Shown: positions 42,501 through 50,170 of the stretch, in pieces | Numbering within the stretch: the first letter of the stretch is position 1 | How the letters are laid out: each line of letters begins with the position of its first letter | From: Candidatus Promineifilum breve | GTDB lineage: Bacteria > Chloroflexota > Anaerolineae > Promineifilales > Promineifilaceae | Reading direction: 5' to 3' | Assembly: GCF_900066015.1 (NCBI RefSeq) | Contig: NZ_LN890656.1 | Span: forward strand, 310,001-374,000 | DNA length: 64,000 nucleotides | Translations under genes and position numbers: made by a program | Notes under the pieces: model-generated | Databases searched by the model: none | The model's input: the letters and a program-made list of their open reading frames with translations, nothing else | What the model was told of the DNA's origin: nothing

Positions 42501-45049
42501 CCGCGCCGACCACGCTGGCGATCACCGGCGTCACCTCGGCCAGCATCAGCCTGGGCTGGGACGCGCACCCCAATACCGACGGCGACCTGTACGCCTTCCG
42601 CGTCTATCGCGGCCCGGTCGGCGGCCCCTACACTCAGATCGCCCAGCTCGTCAATCCGGCGGCCACCAGCTACGTGGACACGGCCGTGACCGCCGGGCAG
42701 ACGTATGAGTATTACGTCACCGCCGTCGATACCAGCCTGAACGAGTCGCTCCCGTCGAATCTGGTATCGGCCACGGCCGAGAACCTGATCGTCGCCGTCA
42801 CCTTCCGGGTCACCGTGCCCAACTTCACGCCCGATGACACCCCGGTCTACCTGGTCGGCGGCTTCGGCGTGGCCGGCTATCCCAACTGGGATCCCGGCGC
42901 GCCGTCGATGGCGATGACCGAGACCTCGCCCGGCGTTTGGGAGATCACGCTCAACATCCTGGACGGCAGCCAGATCCAGTACAAGTATACGCGCGGCTCG
43001 TGGGATATGGTCGAGAAGCAGGCCGACGGCTTCGCCGAGGTCGATAACCGGCCGCTGACCGTCGATTACGGCACGGACGGCACGCAACTGGTCGAGGACA
43101 CCGTCGCCAACTGGCGCGACCGGATCGTCGTCAGCCACACCCCGGCCAACGGCGCGACGGGCGTCGCGCCCAACGCGGTCGTCACCGCCACCTGGAACAA
43201 GTGGCTGCCCACCCCGCCGCCCGGAACGTTCACCGTGACCGGCCCCGGCGGCGCGGTCAGCGGCGCGTTCACCTGGGACAACGACACCAAGACCACCACC
43301 TTCACCCCCGCCGCCCCGCTGGCCGACGGCGAGTACACCGTCACGATCAGCGGCAACAACGACGGCGGCGACAACCAGTTCGTGCCCGTCACGTTCACCT
43401 TCACCGTAGGCACGCCGCCGACGCCGACGCTGACCGTGGTCAAGGAAGTGACCGGCGACGGCCCGGCCACGTGGTCGTTCGGCTTCACCGGCGATCTGGG
43501 CGCGTTCACGCTGACCGACACCGACTCCGAGGCGGACTTCCCCGGTCTGACGGCCGACGAGTACAGCTTCAGCGAGACGGGCGTGGCCAACTACACCACG
43601 ACCATCGCCTGCGACAACGGCGACAGCAGCACCACGGGCAGCATCACCGTCGACTTCGACGCCACCGCGGACGTGACCTGCACCGTCACCAATGCCTACA
43701 CCCCGCCCACGGCCACCCTGACCGTCGTCAAGGCCGTGACCGGCGGCGGCCCGGCCACGTGGTCGTTCGGCTTCACCGGCGACCTGGGCGCGTTCACGCT
43801 GACCGACGCCGACTCCGAGGCGGACTTCCCCGGTCTGACGGCCGACGAGTACAGCTTCAGCGAGACGGGCGTGGCTAACTACAGCGCGTCTATCGCCTGC
43901 GACAACGGCGACAGCAGCGCCACGGGCAGCATCACCGTCGATTTCGACGCCACCGCGGACGTGACCTGCACCGTCACCAATGCCTACACCCCGCCCACGG
44001 CCAGCCTAACCGTGGTCAAGGCCGTGACCGGCGACGGCCCGGCCACGTGGTCGTTCGGCTTCACCGGCGATCTGGGCGCGTTCACGCTGACCGACGCCGA
44101 CTCCGAGGCGGACTTCCCCGGTCTGACGGCCGACGAGTACAGCTTCAGCGAGACGGGCGTGGCTAACTACACCACGACCATCGCCTGCGACAACGGCGAC
44201 AGCAGCGCCACGGGCAGCATCACCGTCGATTTCGACGCCACCGCGGACGTGACCTGCACGGTGACCAATGCCTACACCCCGCCGCCGGTCTACCCCGACA
44301 TCTACGTCACCGCCACCGGCGGCACGGTGGACGGCATCAGCTACAGGGTGAACGACATTCTGCGGTGGGACGAGGTGAACGGCTGGTCGAAGTGGTTCGT
44401 CGGCGCGGACGAGGGGCTGAACAACGGCCACGACATCAGCGCCATCGCCGTGCCCGACGGCTCCACCGGGCAGGTGTACCTCAGCTTCAGCGCCAACCGG
44501 GTGTGGGTCGAGGGCATCAGCACGCGGGTCTACGGCCAGGACGTGGTCTACTACGACGGCGAGACGTACTCGCTCTACATCGACGGCGCCGACCTGGGTC
44601 TGACCACCGGCAATGAGAAGATCGACTCGCTGGAGGTCATCCCCAACGGCGCGCCCGGTTGCCAGGCGGTGGTGCTGCTGAGCACGCGCGGCAACGGCCG
44701 GGTCAGCGGCGGCCTGGGGGCCATCCGTGGTGAGGACATCCTGTTCATGTGCCTGACGCAATCGGGCGCGAACACCCAGTTCACCTGGCTGGGCATCATC
44801 CGCGGCCGGGCCGAGGGCATGCCCAATAATGCCACGATTGCCCTGAGCATGGCCGACTATGACGCCGATGAACTGCACTTCCTGACGCGCAACACGTTCA
44901 ACGTGGACGGCGTCGTCGGTGGTCATTCGACCATCTACGGCTTCGACCTGGACGCCACGACGTTCAGCGGCCCCCATTGGCGGGCGGCCGAGCACGGGCT
45001 GCGGCAGGCGACGGATAGTCTGGATGTGAATGGCGAGCTGAGCAACTAG
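39506..45049 (+). CDS. Secreted multidomain GH13 alpha-amylase/neopullulanase-like glycosidase
   Basis: ATG 39506 (AGAGGTG upstream) opens a signal peptide (LRRALALALVFLLAVLVTPV). A CBM34-like N-domain is followed by the GH13 barrel (YQIFPDRFRDGN). The nucleophile lies in GWRLDVAGE (Asp ~434), the acid/base in IVGEEWG (~470), and the third site in NSHDTNR. Then come fibronectin-III modules, a CBM20-like starch-binding domain (TVPNFTPDDTPVYLVGGFG, YKYTRGSWDMVEKQADG; ~1097-1205) and an Ig-like domain (SHTPANGATGVAPNAVV). Three 96-residue prealbumin-like repeats follow (288-bp period from 43433), then the C-terminal domain shared with two other proteins here. The 1847-residue enzyme should degrade starch or maltooligosaccharides at the surface, upstream of sugar import. 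Confidence 0.93.
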   Translation: MFPSPVPLRRALALALVFLLAVLVTPVFVAGAASHDNNVQWAELGHNSRDVLFRGPGGAQPTGTAVRLRLRAADGDLTAAQVRVYNDRINQENIYNMTKVASGVTFTGDSAVYEFWEVTLPAPPDPTIFWYRFIAIDGSDTDFYEDDAARTGGWGEAFDESPDNSWQLTYYDPAFQTPDWVKNAVIYQIFPDRFRDGNSANNPLAGQFFYGAFDTIVRSNTTDWNTHICDPRNNAGSVATCELKYSQNFYGGDLQGIIDKLDYIDGLGVTALYLNPIFESPSNHKYDTKDFLVVDDNFGDLAKFQQLVTEANNRGIHIILDGVFNHSSSDSTYFDRYSRWDANGNPTTLGNNDGSGACESTASPFVDWYTFFEFTGPGPAPCSDDRDYPKWFGIFDTLPVFQHDNPEVRDYFIDNGTAAVGPYWIDQGAEGWRLDVAGEIDHGQINDPADDYWEDFRAAVHAVDPDTYIVGEEWGNATSWTVGDEWDATMNYQFGAAVLSFWRHEAFTDNDFNSGSSAGVLNPLDATGVSERLLNLEERYAPEAFAAMMNLFNSHDTNRVLFLLNHDVDQNDVALYNDANYDWSDSITRYKGALIMQMTLPGAPTVYYGDEVGTVNPPGRDATTWQDDPYNRAPFPWLDQTGTPFYAHMQSQTTQDDLSDYVTSLTAARNSHPALRTGSFDVIDSGNTEVFSYGRKSAAGDEILIVLVNKGGTPRTVTLDLSGYTPDAGVLDDLLSSDIYGLSSGAVTVPVPAMGGRILLVQGTYASPDAVNDLTATANGATQVNLDWSAANGAASYDVYRSLLSGGGYEFVGTTTNTDYADTNLTTGVTYYYVVVSRAADGLASGWSNEASATPSIPLDSSWRNVQWPCDIQNHIIGVNNYTPTVYGQIWVGGYTDAQSTPVAGIIAQVGYGPVGDAPTAATWTWFDMEHNSGYDFSQNNDEFQGQMLPTQLGSFKYTTRYSGDGGLTWYYAVVAGCSPNDALRDLTVIQSSDTTAPAAPTTLAITGVTSASISLGWDAHPNTDGDLYAFRVYRGPVGGPYTQIAQLVNPAATSYVDTAVTAGQTYEYYVTAVDTSLNESLPSNLVSATAENLIVAVTFRVTVPNFTPDDTPVYLVGGFGVAGYPNWDPGAPSMAMTETSPGVWEITLNILDGSQIQYKYTRGSWDMVEKQADGFAEVDNRPLTVDYGTDGTQLVEDTVANWRDRIVVSHTPANGATGVAPNAVVTATWNKWLPTPPPGTFTVTGPGGAVSGAFTWDNDTKTTTFTPAAPLADGEYTVTISGNNDGGDNQFVPVTFTFTVGTPPTPTLTVVKEVTGDGPATWSFGFTGDLGAFTLTDTDSEADFPGLTADEYSFSETGVANYTTTIACDNGDSSTTGSITVDFDATADVTCTVTNAYTPPTATLTVVKAVTGGGPATWSFGFTGDLGAFTLTDADSEADFPGLTADEYSFSETGVANYSASIACDNGDSSATGSITVDFDATADVTCTVTNAYTPPTASLTVVKAVTGDGPATWSFGFTGDLGAFTLTDADSEADFPGLTADEYSFSETGVANYTTTIACDNGDSSATGSITVDFDATADVTCTVTNAYTPPPVYPDIYVTATGGTVDGISYRVNDILRWDEVNGWSKWFVGADEGLNNGHDISAIAVPDGSTGQVYLSFSANRVWVEGISTRVYGQDVVYYDGETYSLYIDGADLGLTTGNEKIDSLEVIPNGAPGCQAVVLLSTRGNGRVSGGLGAIRGEDILFMCLTQSGANTQFTWLGIIRGRAEGMPNNATIALSMADYDADELHFLTRNTFNVDGVVGGHSTIYGFDLDATTFSGPHWRAAEHGLRQATDSLDVNGELSN

Positions 45050-45054
45050 GATGG

Positions 45055-45108
45055 GGCGGGTGGCGGGTGGCGGGTGATCGTTGAGCCGCCACTCGCCACC
45101 CCGCCACC
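45055..45108. repeat. GGTGGCG palindrome after the amylase gene
   Basis: GGCGGGTGGCGGGTGGCGGG (45056-45075) is mirrored by GCCACTCGCCACCCCGCC (45088-45105). This puts a hairpin just after the amylase stop. Confidence 0.8.
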
Positions 45109-45145
45109 CCCTTGCAATATCCCCCCATTGTGATACCCTCCCGAC

Positions 45146-45787
45146 ATGAGCCAACTTCCAGACTTCTCCCACGCCGAGCCGGCCGAATTGGCTTGCCGGG
45201 CGTGTGGCGGGGCGGTGGCGGGCGCGGTGTGGGTCATCGTCGATGTGGCCGCGCGGCCGGATTTGTCGGCCCGGTTGCGGACGGGGACGCTCCATGAGCT
45301 AATCTGCCCCGCCTGCGGTCATGCGGCCACGGTCAACGCGCCGCTGTTGCTGTTGCGGGCGGGGGCGGAGCCGCCGCTGCTCTTCTCGCCGGCCCGCGGC
45401 GACGACCGGGAGCGGGACGAGGAACAGGCCGTGGGGCTGGTGGGGCTATTGCGCGCCCACATGGGCGCGGCCTGGCGCGATGAGTGGCTGGCGCGAGGGT
45501 TGATCGGCGCGCCGCGCGAGGCGCTGCCGGCGTTGCTGGGCGATGATCCGGCGCTGGTGGCCCGGCTGGCGCAGGCCGTGGCGGCGGGCGATAGCGATAG
45601 CGATTACGACAACGATAGCGAAAGCGATATGCCGTCCACGACGCGGCGGGCGTTGGGGGAAATCCTGAGCGCACTGGCCGCCGAGGGCGTGCGCGTCACT
45701 ACGCCGGAAGAGTTGGGCCGGGCGCTGGACGAGCGGCCGATGCTGAAGGCCCGGCTGGCGAGGGCGATGGGAGGGGGTGGCGGGTAG
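45146..45787 (+). CDS. CpXC zinc-binding domain protein with hexamer-encoded insertion
   Basis: The 213-residue protein has two CxxC knuckles, LACRACGG near the N-terminus and LICPACGH, as in the CpXC domain. This is a presumed zinc ribbon of unknown function, common in Chloroflexota. The C-terminal half is helical and ends in a Gly run. Residues ~148-163 (GDSDSDYDNDSESD) are encoded by GATAGC-type hexamer repeats and split two otherwise ordinary helices. The gene follows the amylase at about 100 bp but has its own spacing. ATG 45146 starts directly before the zinc motif region. Confidence 0.78.
   Translation: MSQLPDFSHAEPAELACRACGGAVAGAVWVIVDVAARPDLSARLRTGTLHELICPACGHAATVNAPLLLLRAGAEPPLLFSPARGDDRERDEEQAVGLVGLLRAHMGAAWRDEWLARGLIGAPREALPALLGDDPALVARLAQAVAAGDSDSDYDNDSESDMPSTTRRALGEILSALAAEGVRVTTPEELGRALDERPMLKARLARAMGGGGG
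45589..45632. repeat. GATAGC hexamer array inside the CpXC gene
   Basis: GCGATAGCGATAGCGATTAC and ACGATAGCGAAAGCGATA words are translated as DSDSDYDNDSESD. The same words are non-coding at 3144-3196 and 32330-32372. Confidence 0.82.
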
Positions 45788-45850
45788 CGGGTAGCGGGTG
45801 GCGGGTGGCGAGTGGCGAGTGGCGAGTGGCGAGTGGCGAGTGGCGAGTGA
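45780..45850. repeat. GGGTAGC/GAGTGGC heptamer array
   Basis: About nine copies of GGGTGGC/GAGTGGC heptamers overlap the last codons of the CpXC gene and supply its terminal Gly run and stop. Confidence 0.85.
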
Positions 45851-45907
45851 TCGCTCCCCTGCTGCCCTGCGCCGCCACGTCTCACCAGCTACCATGCGAT
45901 GGGTTGA

Positions 45908-46074
45908 TGCGTTTGACAAATCAAACCGGATACCCGACAACGCCGCCCCGGGCTAAAGCCGCGGGGCTAGTGAACAACGGCCCGTGAACGGGCCTGAAGT
46001 GTCGCGCGCCCGCCTCTTAAGCCGGCCTCGGCCGGCGCCGTGGCGTAGCCCGATGCCTTTAGGCTCGGGCGGCT
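45908..46074. mobile_element. MITE-like element X, copy 2 (right end missing)
   Basis: It starts TGCGTTTGACAAATC and carries the same internal hairpins as 26037-26245 in the opposite orientation. It stops after CTTTAGGCTCGGGCGG, where a GCCACCC heptamer run replaces the right end. Confidence 0.7.
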
Positions 46075-46102
46075 CGCCACCCGCCACCCCGCGATGGGTT
46101 GA

Positions 46103-46310
46103 TGCGTTTGACAAATCATAACGGATACCCGACAACGCCGCCCCGGGCTAAAGCCGCGGGGCTAGTGAACAACGGCCCGTGAACGGGCCTCAAGCGTCGC
46201 GCGCTCGCCGCTTTAGCCGGCCTCGGCCGGCGCTGTGCCGTAGCCCGATGCCTTTAGGCTCGGGCGGCCCAGTGGAACGCAACATACCCGGAACAAATAA
46301 TCAAAAGGCA
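46103..46310. mobile_element. MITE-like element X, copy 3
   Basis: This 208-bp copy runs from TGCGTTTGAC (46103) to TCAAAAGGCA (46310), in tandem with copy 2. It retains the segment GGAACGCAACATACCCGGAA that copy 2 lacks. Length and ends agree with copy 1, supporting a defined mobile unit. Confidence 0.72.
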
Positions 46311-46375
46311 TCAACCCACCGTTAGCCCGGCGCGTCTCGCTCGCTGCCCGCCACCCGCCACCCGCCACCCGCCAC

Positions 46376-47740
46376 TCATTGCCCCGTCTCACAAATCGAC
46401 GTCGACGTGACCGCCGCGAACAGTTCGACGCGGGCCGGGGTGCCGCTGACGCTGAGGGGCACGCTCACCGGCTCGTTGGCCGCGGCCGGGATGGCGTCGA
46501 TAAAGGTGAAGCCGCCGCCGATGATGTGGCCGGCCTCGTCGAAGGCCAGGGCCGATACCTGAATGTTGGTCACCTCCGACGGGTTGGGATTGACCACCGT
46601 GCCGCTCACCTCGGGCGAGAAATCGCCGGCCACCAACGTCGCCGCCTCGGTGGTGAAGGCGCTCATGGTCGTCTCGTCCACGATGAATTCGCCGCTCAGC
46701 ACCTGCACGTCGATCGTGGCAATGGCCGCCTCGGTCTGCGAAAAGATGGAACCGGCCACGCCCAGCGTTTGCCCCGGTAGGAGAAAGTGGATGTCGCCGG
46801 CGTAGGTCGCCACCACCGTGCCCCGCTCGTCGAAGGCGGTGATCTGATAGCGGCTGCTCTCGACGGGATAGGTCGTGTTGGGGTTGTGGACGAGTAGCCC
46901 ATAGCCGGATTCAAAGGCCCCCTGCCCAATGCCCGCGTCCAGCAATTCGATGGGCAGGGCGTCGGCCGGGGCTTCGATGGCCGCTTCCAGGACGGACAGC
47001 GGCGACACGGCCGGATAGAGTTCGACGCGGGCCACCTCGCCCACGGCCGAGATCAACACCAACGCCCCGATTTGCCCGGCGGGCGGCACGAAACCGGCAA
47101 AGGTGAAGCCGCCGCCGCTGATACGTGCCTCGGCATCATAGGCGATGGCCGAGACGCGCACCTCTTCCAGCGGGCGGTCGAACGGGCTATGGATGATGCC
47201 GCTGACGGCGCGGCCGTAGTCGCTAGGTAAATAGGTTACCGTGCTGACCGTGAAATTCTCAACCGGCCCCAGGGCCACGGCTTGCCCGCCGGACAGCGCC
47301 ACGTCGATGGCGGTCAGCGGCGTCTCGCTGTCCAGGAAGATGGTGCCGGCCACGCCGTGGGTCTGGCCGGGCAGGAGCGTGGCGATGGTGCCGGCGTCGC
47401 GGCCGACGATGGCGCCGTCAGCCGTTTTCAAGGTCACCTGATAGGCTACGTTCTCCCAAGCGAGCGACTCATTGGGATTGACGACCACGAAGCCATAGGC
47501 CGCGCTTTGAATGTCCTGGGCAAAGCCTTTGGCCTGCACGGTGACGGCCGCCGCCTCGATAGACGTGCCGGCGGTGGACGGGGTGGCGACGGTGGCGGCC
47601 GTCGGGGCGATCGCCACGGGAACCGACGCTTCCACCCCGGCCTCGCCGCCGGCGCGGCCACAGGCTGACGATAAAAGGAGGAATAAGGCCATCAGCCCGA
47701 TGAGCAGGATTCGCGGCCGTGGTAATTGTTCGTTTCGCAT
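46376..47740 (-). CDS. Lipoprotein with duplicated FxLYD-like domains
   Basis: The 454-residue protein starts with a lipoprotein signal (LLIGLMALFLLLSSAC). It then holds two homologous halves. Each has the pattern GYGLLVHNPNTTYPVESSRY or AYGFVVVNPNESLAWENVAY, followed by LLPGQTxGVAGxIF, then a second sandwich with VSAIAYDAEARISGGGFTF or VSALAFDEAGHIIGGGFTF. The latter resembles FxLYD domains, small beta-sandwiches of surface proteins. Function is unknown; a surface-binding role is inferred. GGGAGAAAAG precedes the ATG. The stop abuts a GGTGGCG repeat run. Confidence 0.75.
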   Translation of the reverse strand: MRNEQLPRPRILLIGLMALFLLLSSACGRAGGEAGVEASVPVAIAPTAATVATPSTAGTSIEAAAVTVQAKGFAQDIQSAAYGFVVVNPNESLAWENVAYQVTLKTADGAIVGRDAGTIATLLPGQTHGVAGTIFLDSETPLTAIDVALSGGQAVALGPVENFTVSTVTYLPSDYGRAVSGIIHSPFDRPLEEVRVSAIAYDAEARISGGGFTFAGFVPPAGQIGALVLISAVGEVARVELYPAVSPLSVLEAAIEAPADALPIELLDAGIGQGAFESGYGLLVHNPNTTYPVESSRYQITAFDERGTVVATYAGDIHFLLPGQTLGVAGSIFSQTEAAIATIDVQVLSGEFIVDETTMSAFTTEAATLVAGDFSPEVSGTVVNPNPSEVTNIQVSALAFDEAGHIIGGGFTFIDAIPAAANEPVSVPLSVSGTPARVELFAAVTSTSICETGQ

Positions 47741-47894
47741 CTTCTTTTCTCCCGCGAATCAGGCACAACTAGATGCGGCCATCAGCGATTCGCGCGGCTA
47801 TGATTGAAACCGATTCGCGATGGGTGATCCATAGGACATTTGACCCGAATCGGGTATTGAAAAGGGAGCAATTCGACATGGAATTAAGTGCGTT
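47741..47894. other. Divergent intergenic region between lipoprotein and beta-helix genes
   Basis: About 150 bases with the imperfect inverted words GATTCGCG...CGATTCGCG (47803-47819) and GACCCGAATCGGGTATTG (47838-47855). It probably carries the promoters of the divergent genes. None is strong enough to place. Confidence 0.35.
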
Positions 47895-47971
47895 GTAGGG
47901 CGGGATGGTATCCCGCCCAGCCTGTGGTATCCCGCCAGGGGAGAAGAGGGCGGGTTGCCAACCCGCCCTAC
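47895..47971. repeat. GTAGGGCGGGATGGTATCCC / GGGCGGGTTGCCAACCCGCC hairpins
   Basis: Two adjacent hairpins, each a perfect GGGCGGG...CCCGCCC palindrome, are separated by a CCTGTGGTATCCCGCC word. This is the same family as 35907-35930. Confidence 0.8.
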
Positions 47972-48032
47972 AAGGCGGAGGGGCCGCAACGGGCGATTGA
48001 CAGGTCGGGTGATCATCCTTTATTGTAGGGGC

Positions 48033-49811
48033 ATGAATCCTCAGCCGACGCGATGCCGGCGCTTCCTGGGCCTGGGAGCCGCCGCGTTCATTAGCCTTGC
48101 CTTCGTCCTGACCACGCCACCGGCCCACGCCCAAATGACCTTTACGGTCGATAGCCAACTGGATCAAATCGACGCCGACACGGCCGACGGCCAGTGCCGG
48201 ACCAGCGCCGGAACCTGCACCCTGCGCGCGGCGGTGATGCAGGCCAACACCAGCAGCGGCGCGGGGGCGGTGATCGTCCTGCCCGTGGGCGAGTATCACC
48301 TGACGCGACCGGCCACCGGCGGCAACGGGCCGGACGTGGGCGATCTGAACCTGCTGGCCCCGACCGCCGGTCAACCGATCATCACCATCCTGGGCGCGGG
48401 CGCGGCCGATACCGTGATCGACGCCAACCAGATCGACCGCGTTTTCTCGGTCGCCGCCGGTCGTTCGGCCGTGCTCTCCGGCGTCACGATCAGCGGCGGC
48501 TATGCCGTCGAGGCCGGGGGCGTCTACAACCTGGGATCACTGACCATCAGCAACGCCACCGTCAGTGGCAACGCGGCCACGCTCTACGACGGCGGGGGCA
48601 TCCTCAACTACGGCGCGCTGCTGCTGGCCGATAGCCGCGTCGCCGCCAACACGGCCGCGGGCGGCGGCGGCGGCATCTTCAATGACGACACGTTGACCCT
48701 GCGCGATAGCCAATTGAGCGAAAACACGGCCGAGCAGCAGCCGGGCGGCGGGCTGTTCAACTTCGGCGTGGCCGAATTGACCGGCGCGATCATCCAAGCC
48801 AATACCTCGCCGCAGGCCGGTGGGGGCATCTATAACCACGAGGTCGGGGAACTCCAGATCGCCGCCAGCCTCATTGAGGCCAACACGACCGGCGGCGACG
48901 GCGGTGGCCTCTATAACGTCGGCCTGGCCACAATGGCCCACACGACCGTGAGGGCTAACACGGCCGGGCTGGCGGGCGGCGGCCTCTATAACCACGAACT
49001 GGGCGATCTGACGGCGGCCGACAGCGGCATCGCGACCAACACGGCCGAGACGGTGGGCGGCGGGTTGTCTACCGACGGCCTCGCGACCATAAAACGTAGC
49101 GCCATTTACGACAACAGCGGCCAACACGGCGGCGGCATCCTGAACAGCGGCGCGCTGGTCGTCATCAACAGCACGATCAGCGGCAACCGTGCCCTGATCA
49201 GCGGCGGCGGCCTCTACAACCAGCACATCGCCACGCTCTACAGCAGCACCATCGCCGCCAACCGGGCCGACGCCGACAACTCCGGCATCGGCGGCGGCGG
49301 CGGCGTGGACAATGAGGGCGGCGCCTCGTTGGAGGTGGGCAATACGTTGATCGCCGGCAACATGACCGGGCCGGACGCGGGCGACGAATGCCGGGGCACG
49401 CTGGCCGTGTTCGGCCGCAATCTCATCGGGGCCGACGCCGCGGCCGTCACCTGCGCCATCGATAATGCCTTCGGCGAATGGGCCTACGCCGGGCTGGACG
49501 CCATCGGCCCGCTGGGCGACAACGGCGGGCCGACGCCGACCCACGCCCTGCCGCCGGGCAGCCGGGCCATCGACGCCGCCGACGCCGTCAATGGCTGCTT
49601 CGGCCCGTCGGGCGCGCCGCTGCCCACCGACCAGCGCGGCAAGGCGCGGGTCGTGGGGGCGCGCTGCGACGTGGGGGCGTATGAGTATCGGCCGCCGTTG
49701 TATTTGCCGGTGATCCTGGAAACCGAGTTTTTTCTTGAAAACTCGGTTTCTATCTTCCAGCAGCCCGGCATCTATAACGCTCTGGCTCTGTTATTGTCCG
49801 ATCTCCGATAG
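48033..49811 (+). CDS. Secreted CSLREA/choice-of-anchor Q beta-helix protein
   Basis: ATG 48033 starts a signal peptide (RRFLGLGAAAFISLAFVLTT ... AHA). The CSLREA-type motif TCTLRAAVMQANTSSG follows, then a long right-handed beta-helix with Gly-rich rungs such as GGGIFNDDTLTLRDSQLSEN and AGGGLYNHELGDLTAADSG. The choice-of-anchor Q end is IGPLGDNGGPTPTHALPPG ... RCDVGAYEYRPP, followed by LYLPVIL, a usual end of Chloroflexota surface proteins. Thereafter the frame runs on through a GAAACCGAG hairpin (49719-49750) that encodes TEFFLENSVS, adding ~30 residues. The native stop seems to have been overwritten by the repeat. Confidence 0.85.
   Translation: MNPQPTRCRRFLGLGAAAFISLAFVLTTPPAHAQMTFTVDSQLDQIDADTADGQCRTSAGTCTLRAAVMQANTSSGAGAVIVLPVGEYHLTRPATGGNGPDVGDLNLLAPTAGQPIITILGAGAADTVIDANQIDRVFSVAAGRSAVLSGVTISGGYAVEAGGVYNLGSLTISNATVSGNAATLYDGGGILNYGALLLADSRVAANTAAGGGGGIFNDDTLTLRDSQLSENTAEQQPGGGLFNFGVAELTGAIIQANTSPQAGGGIYNHEVGELQIAASLIEANTTGGDGGGLYNVGLATMAHTTVRANTAGLAGGGLYNHELGDLTAADSGIATNTAETVGGGLSTDGLATIKRSAIYDNSGQHGGGILNSGALVVINSTISGNRALISGGGLYNQHIATLYSSTIAANRADADNSGIGGGGGVDNEGGASLEVGNTLIAGNMTGPDAGDECRGTLAVFGRNLIGADAAAVTCAIDNAFGEWAYAGLDAIGPLGDNGGPTPTHALPPGSRAIDAADAVNGCFGPSGAPLPTDQRGKARVVGARCDVGAYEYRPPLYLPVILETEFFLENSVSIFQQPGIYNALALLLSDLR
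49719..49750. repeat. GAAACCGAG hairpin inside the CSLREA gene
   Basis: GAAACCGAGTTTTTTCTTGA and AAAACTCGGTTTC form the same hairpin as at 29064-29095, but here in frame near the 3' end of the gene. Confidence 0.88.
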
Positions 49812-50044
49812 AGACGATGATTGCGAAGCCGTCGAACAGGGGCCAGTTGCCGCCTGTGGCCGGGTCGATCAGATAATTGAAGTCGTTGGTGTCATCGACG
49901 TCGACGAGCGGCGGGCTGCTGATGATGGCGGGCGGGGGTTCGCCATCAGCGTGGCGGCGGCTTCGCGCTCGGCCTCGCTGAGTGGGGGAGGGGTGGGGGC
50001 CTGGGCCAGCATCTGGCCGACCAGACCGCTCTTCGGCCGATCTT
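49812..50044 (-). pseudogene. Frameshifted gene remnant
   Basis: On the minus strand, DRPKSGLVGQMLAQAPTPPP then LSEAEREAAATLMANP reads in one frame. The sequence continues naturally only in another frame as PPAIISSPPLVDVDDTNDF, then NYLIDPATGGNWPLFDGFAI. Both parts have coding-like composition and join near 49935-49945. No start is visible, and a stop precedes the first part. The family was not recognised. Confidence 0.4.
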
Positions 50045-50170
50045 AGGCAATATTACTTAATTGTTGCGGCAATTGACGAGATTGGGCGGCCGGCCGTTAC
50101 TTTGGCGCGGTGAATGCCACTATAGGGGCAGACAACCGAACCGTGACGACCGACGATAGGAGAAAGACCC

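Noticed and set aside
46376-46780. Plus-strand frame at the end of the FxLYD lipoprotein gene
   Set aside because: It is antisense to a lipoprotein with duplicated domains and starts in a repeat.
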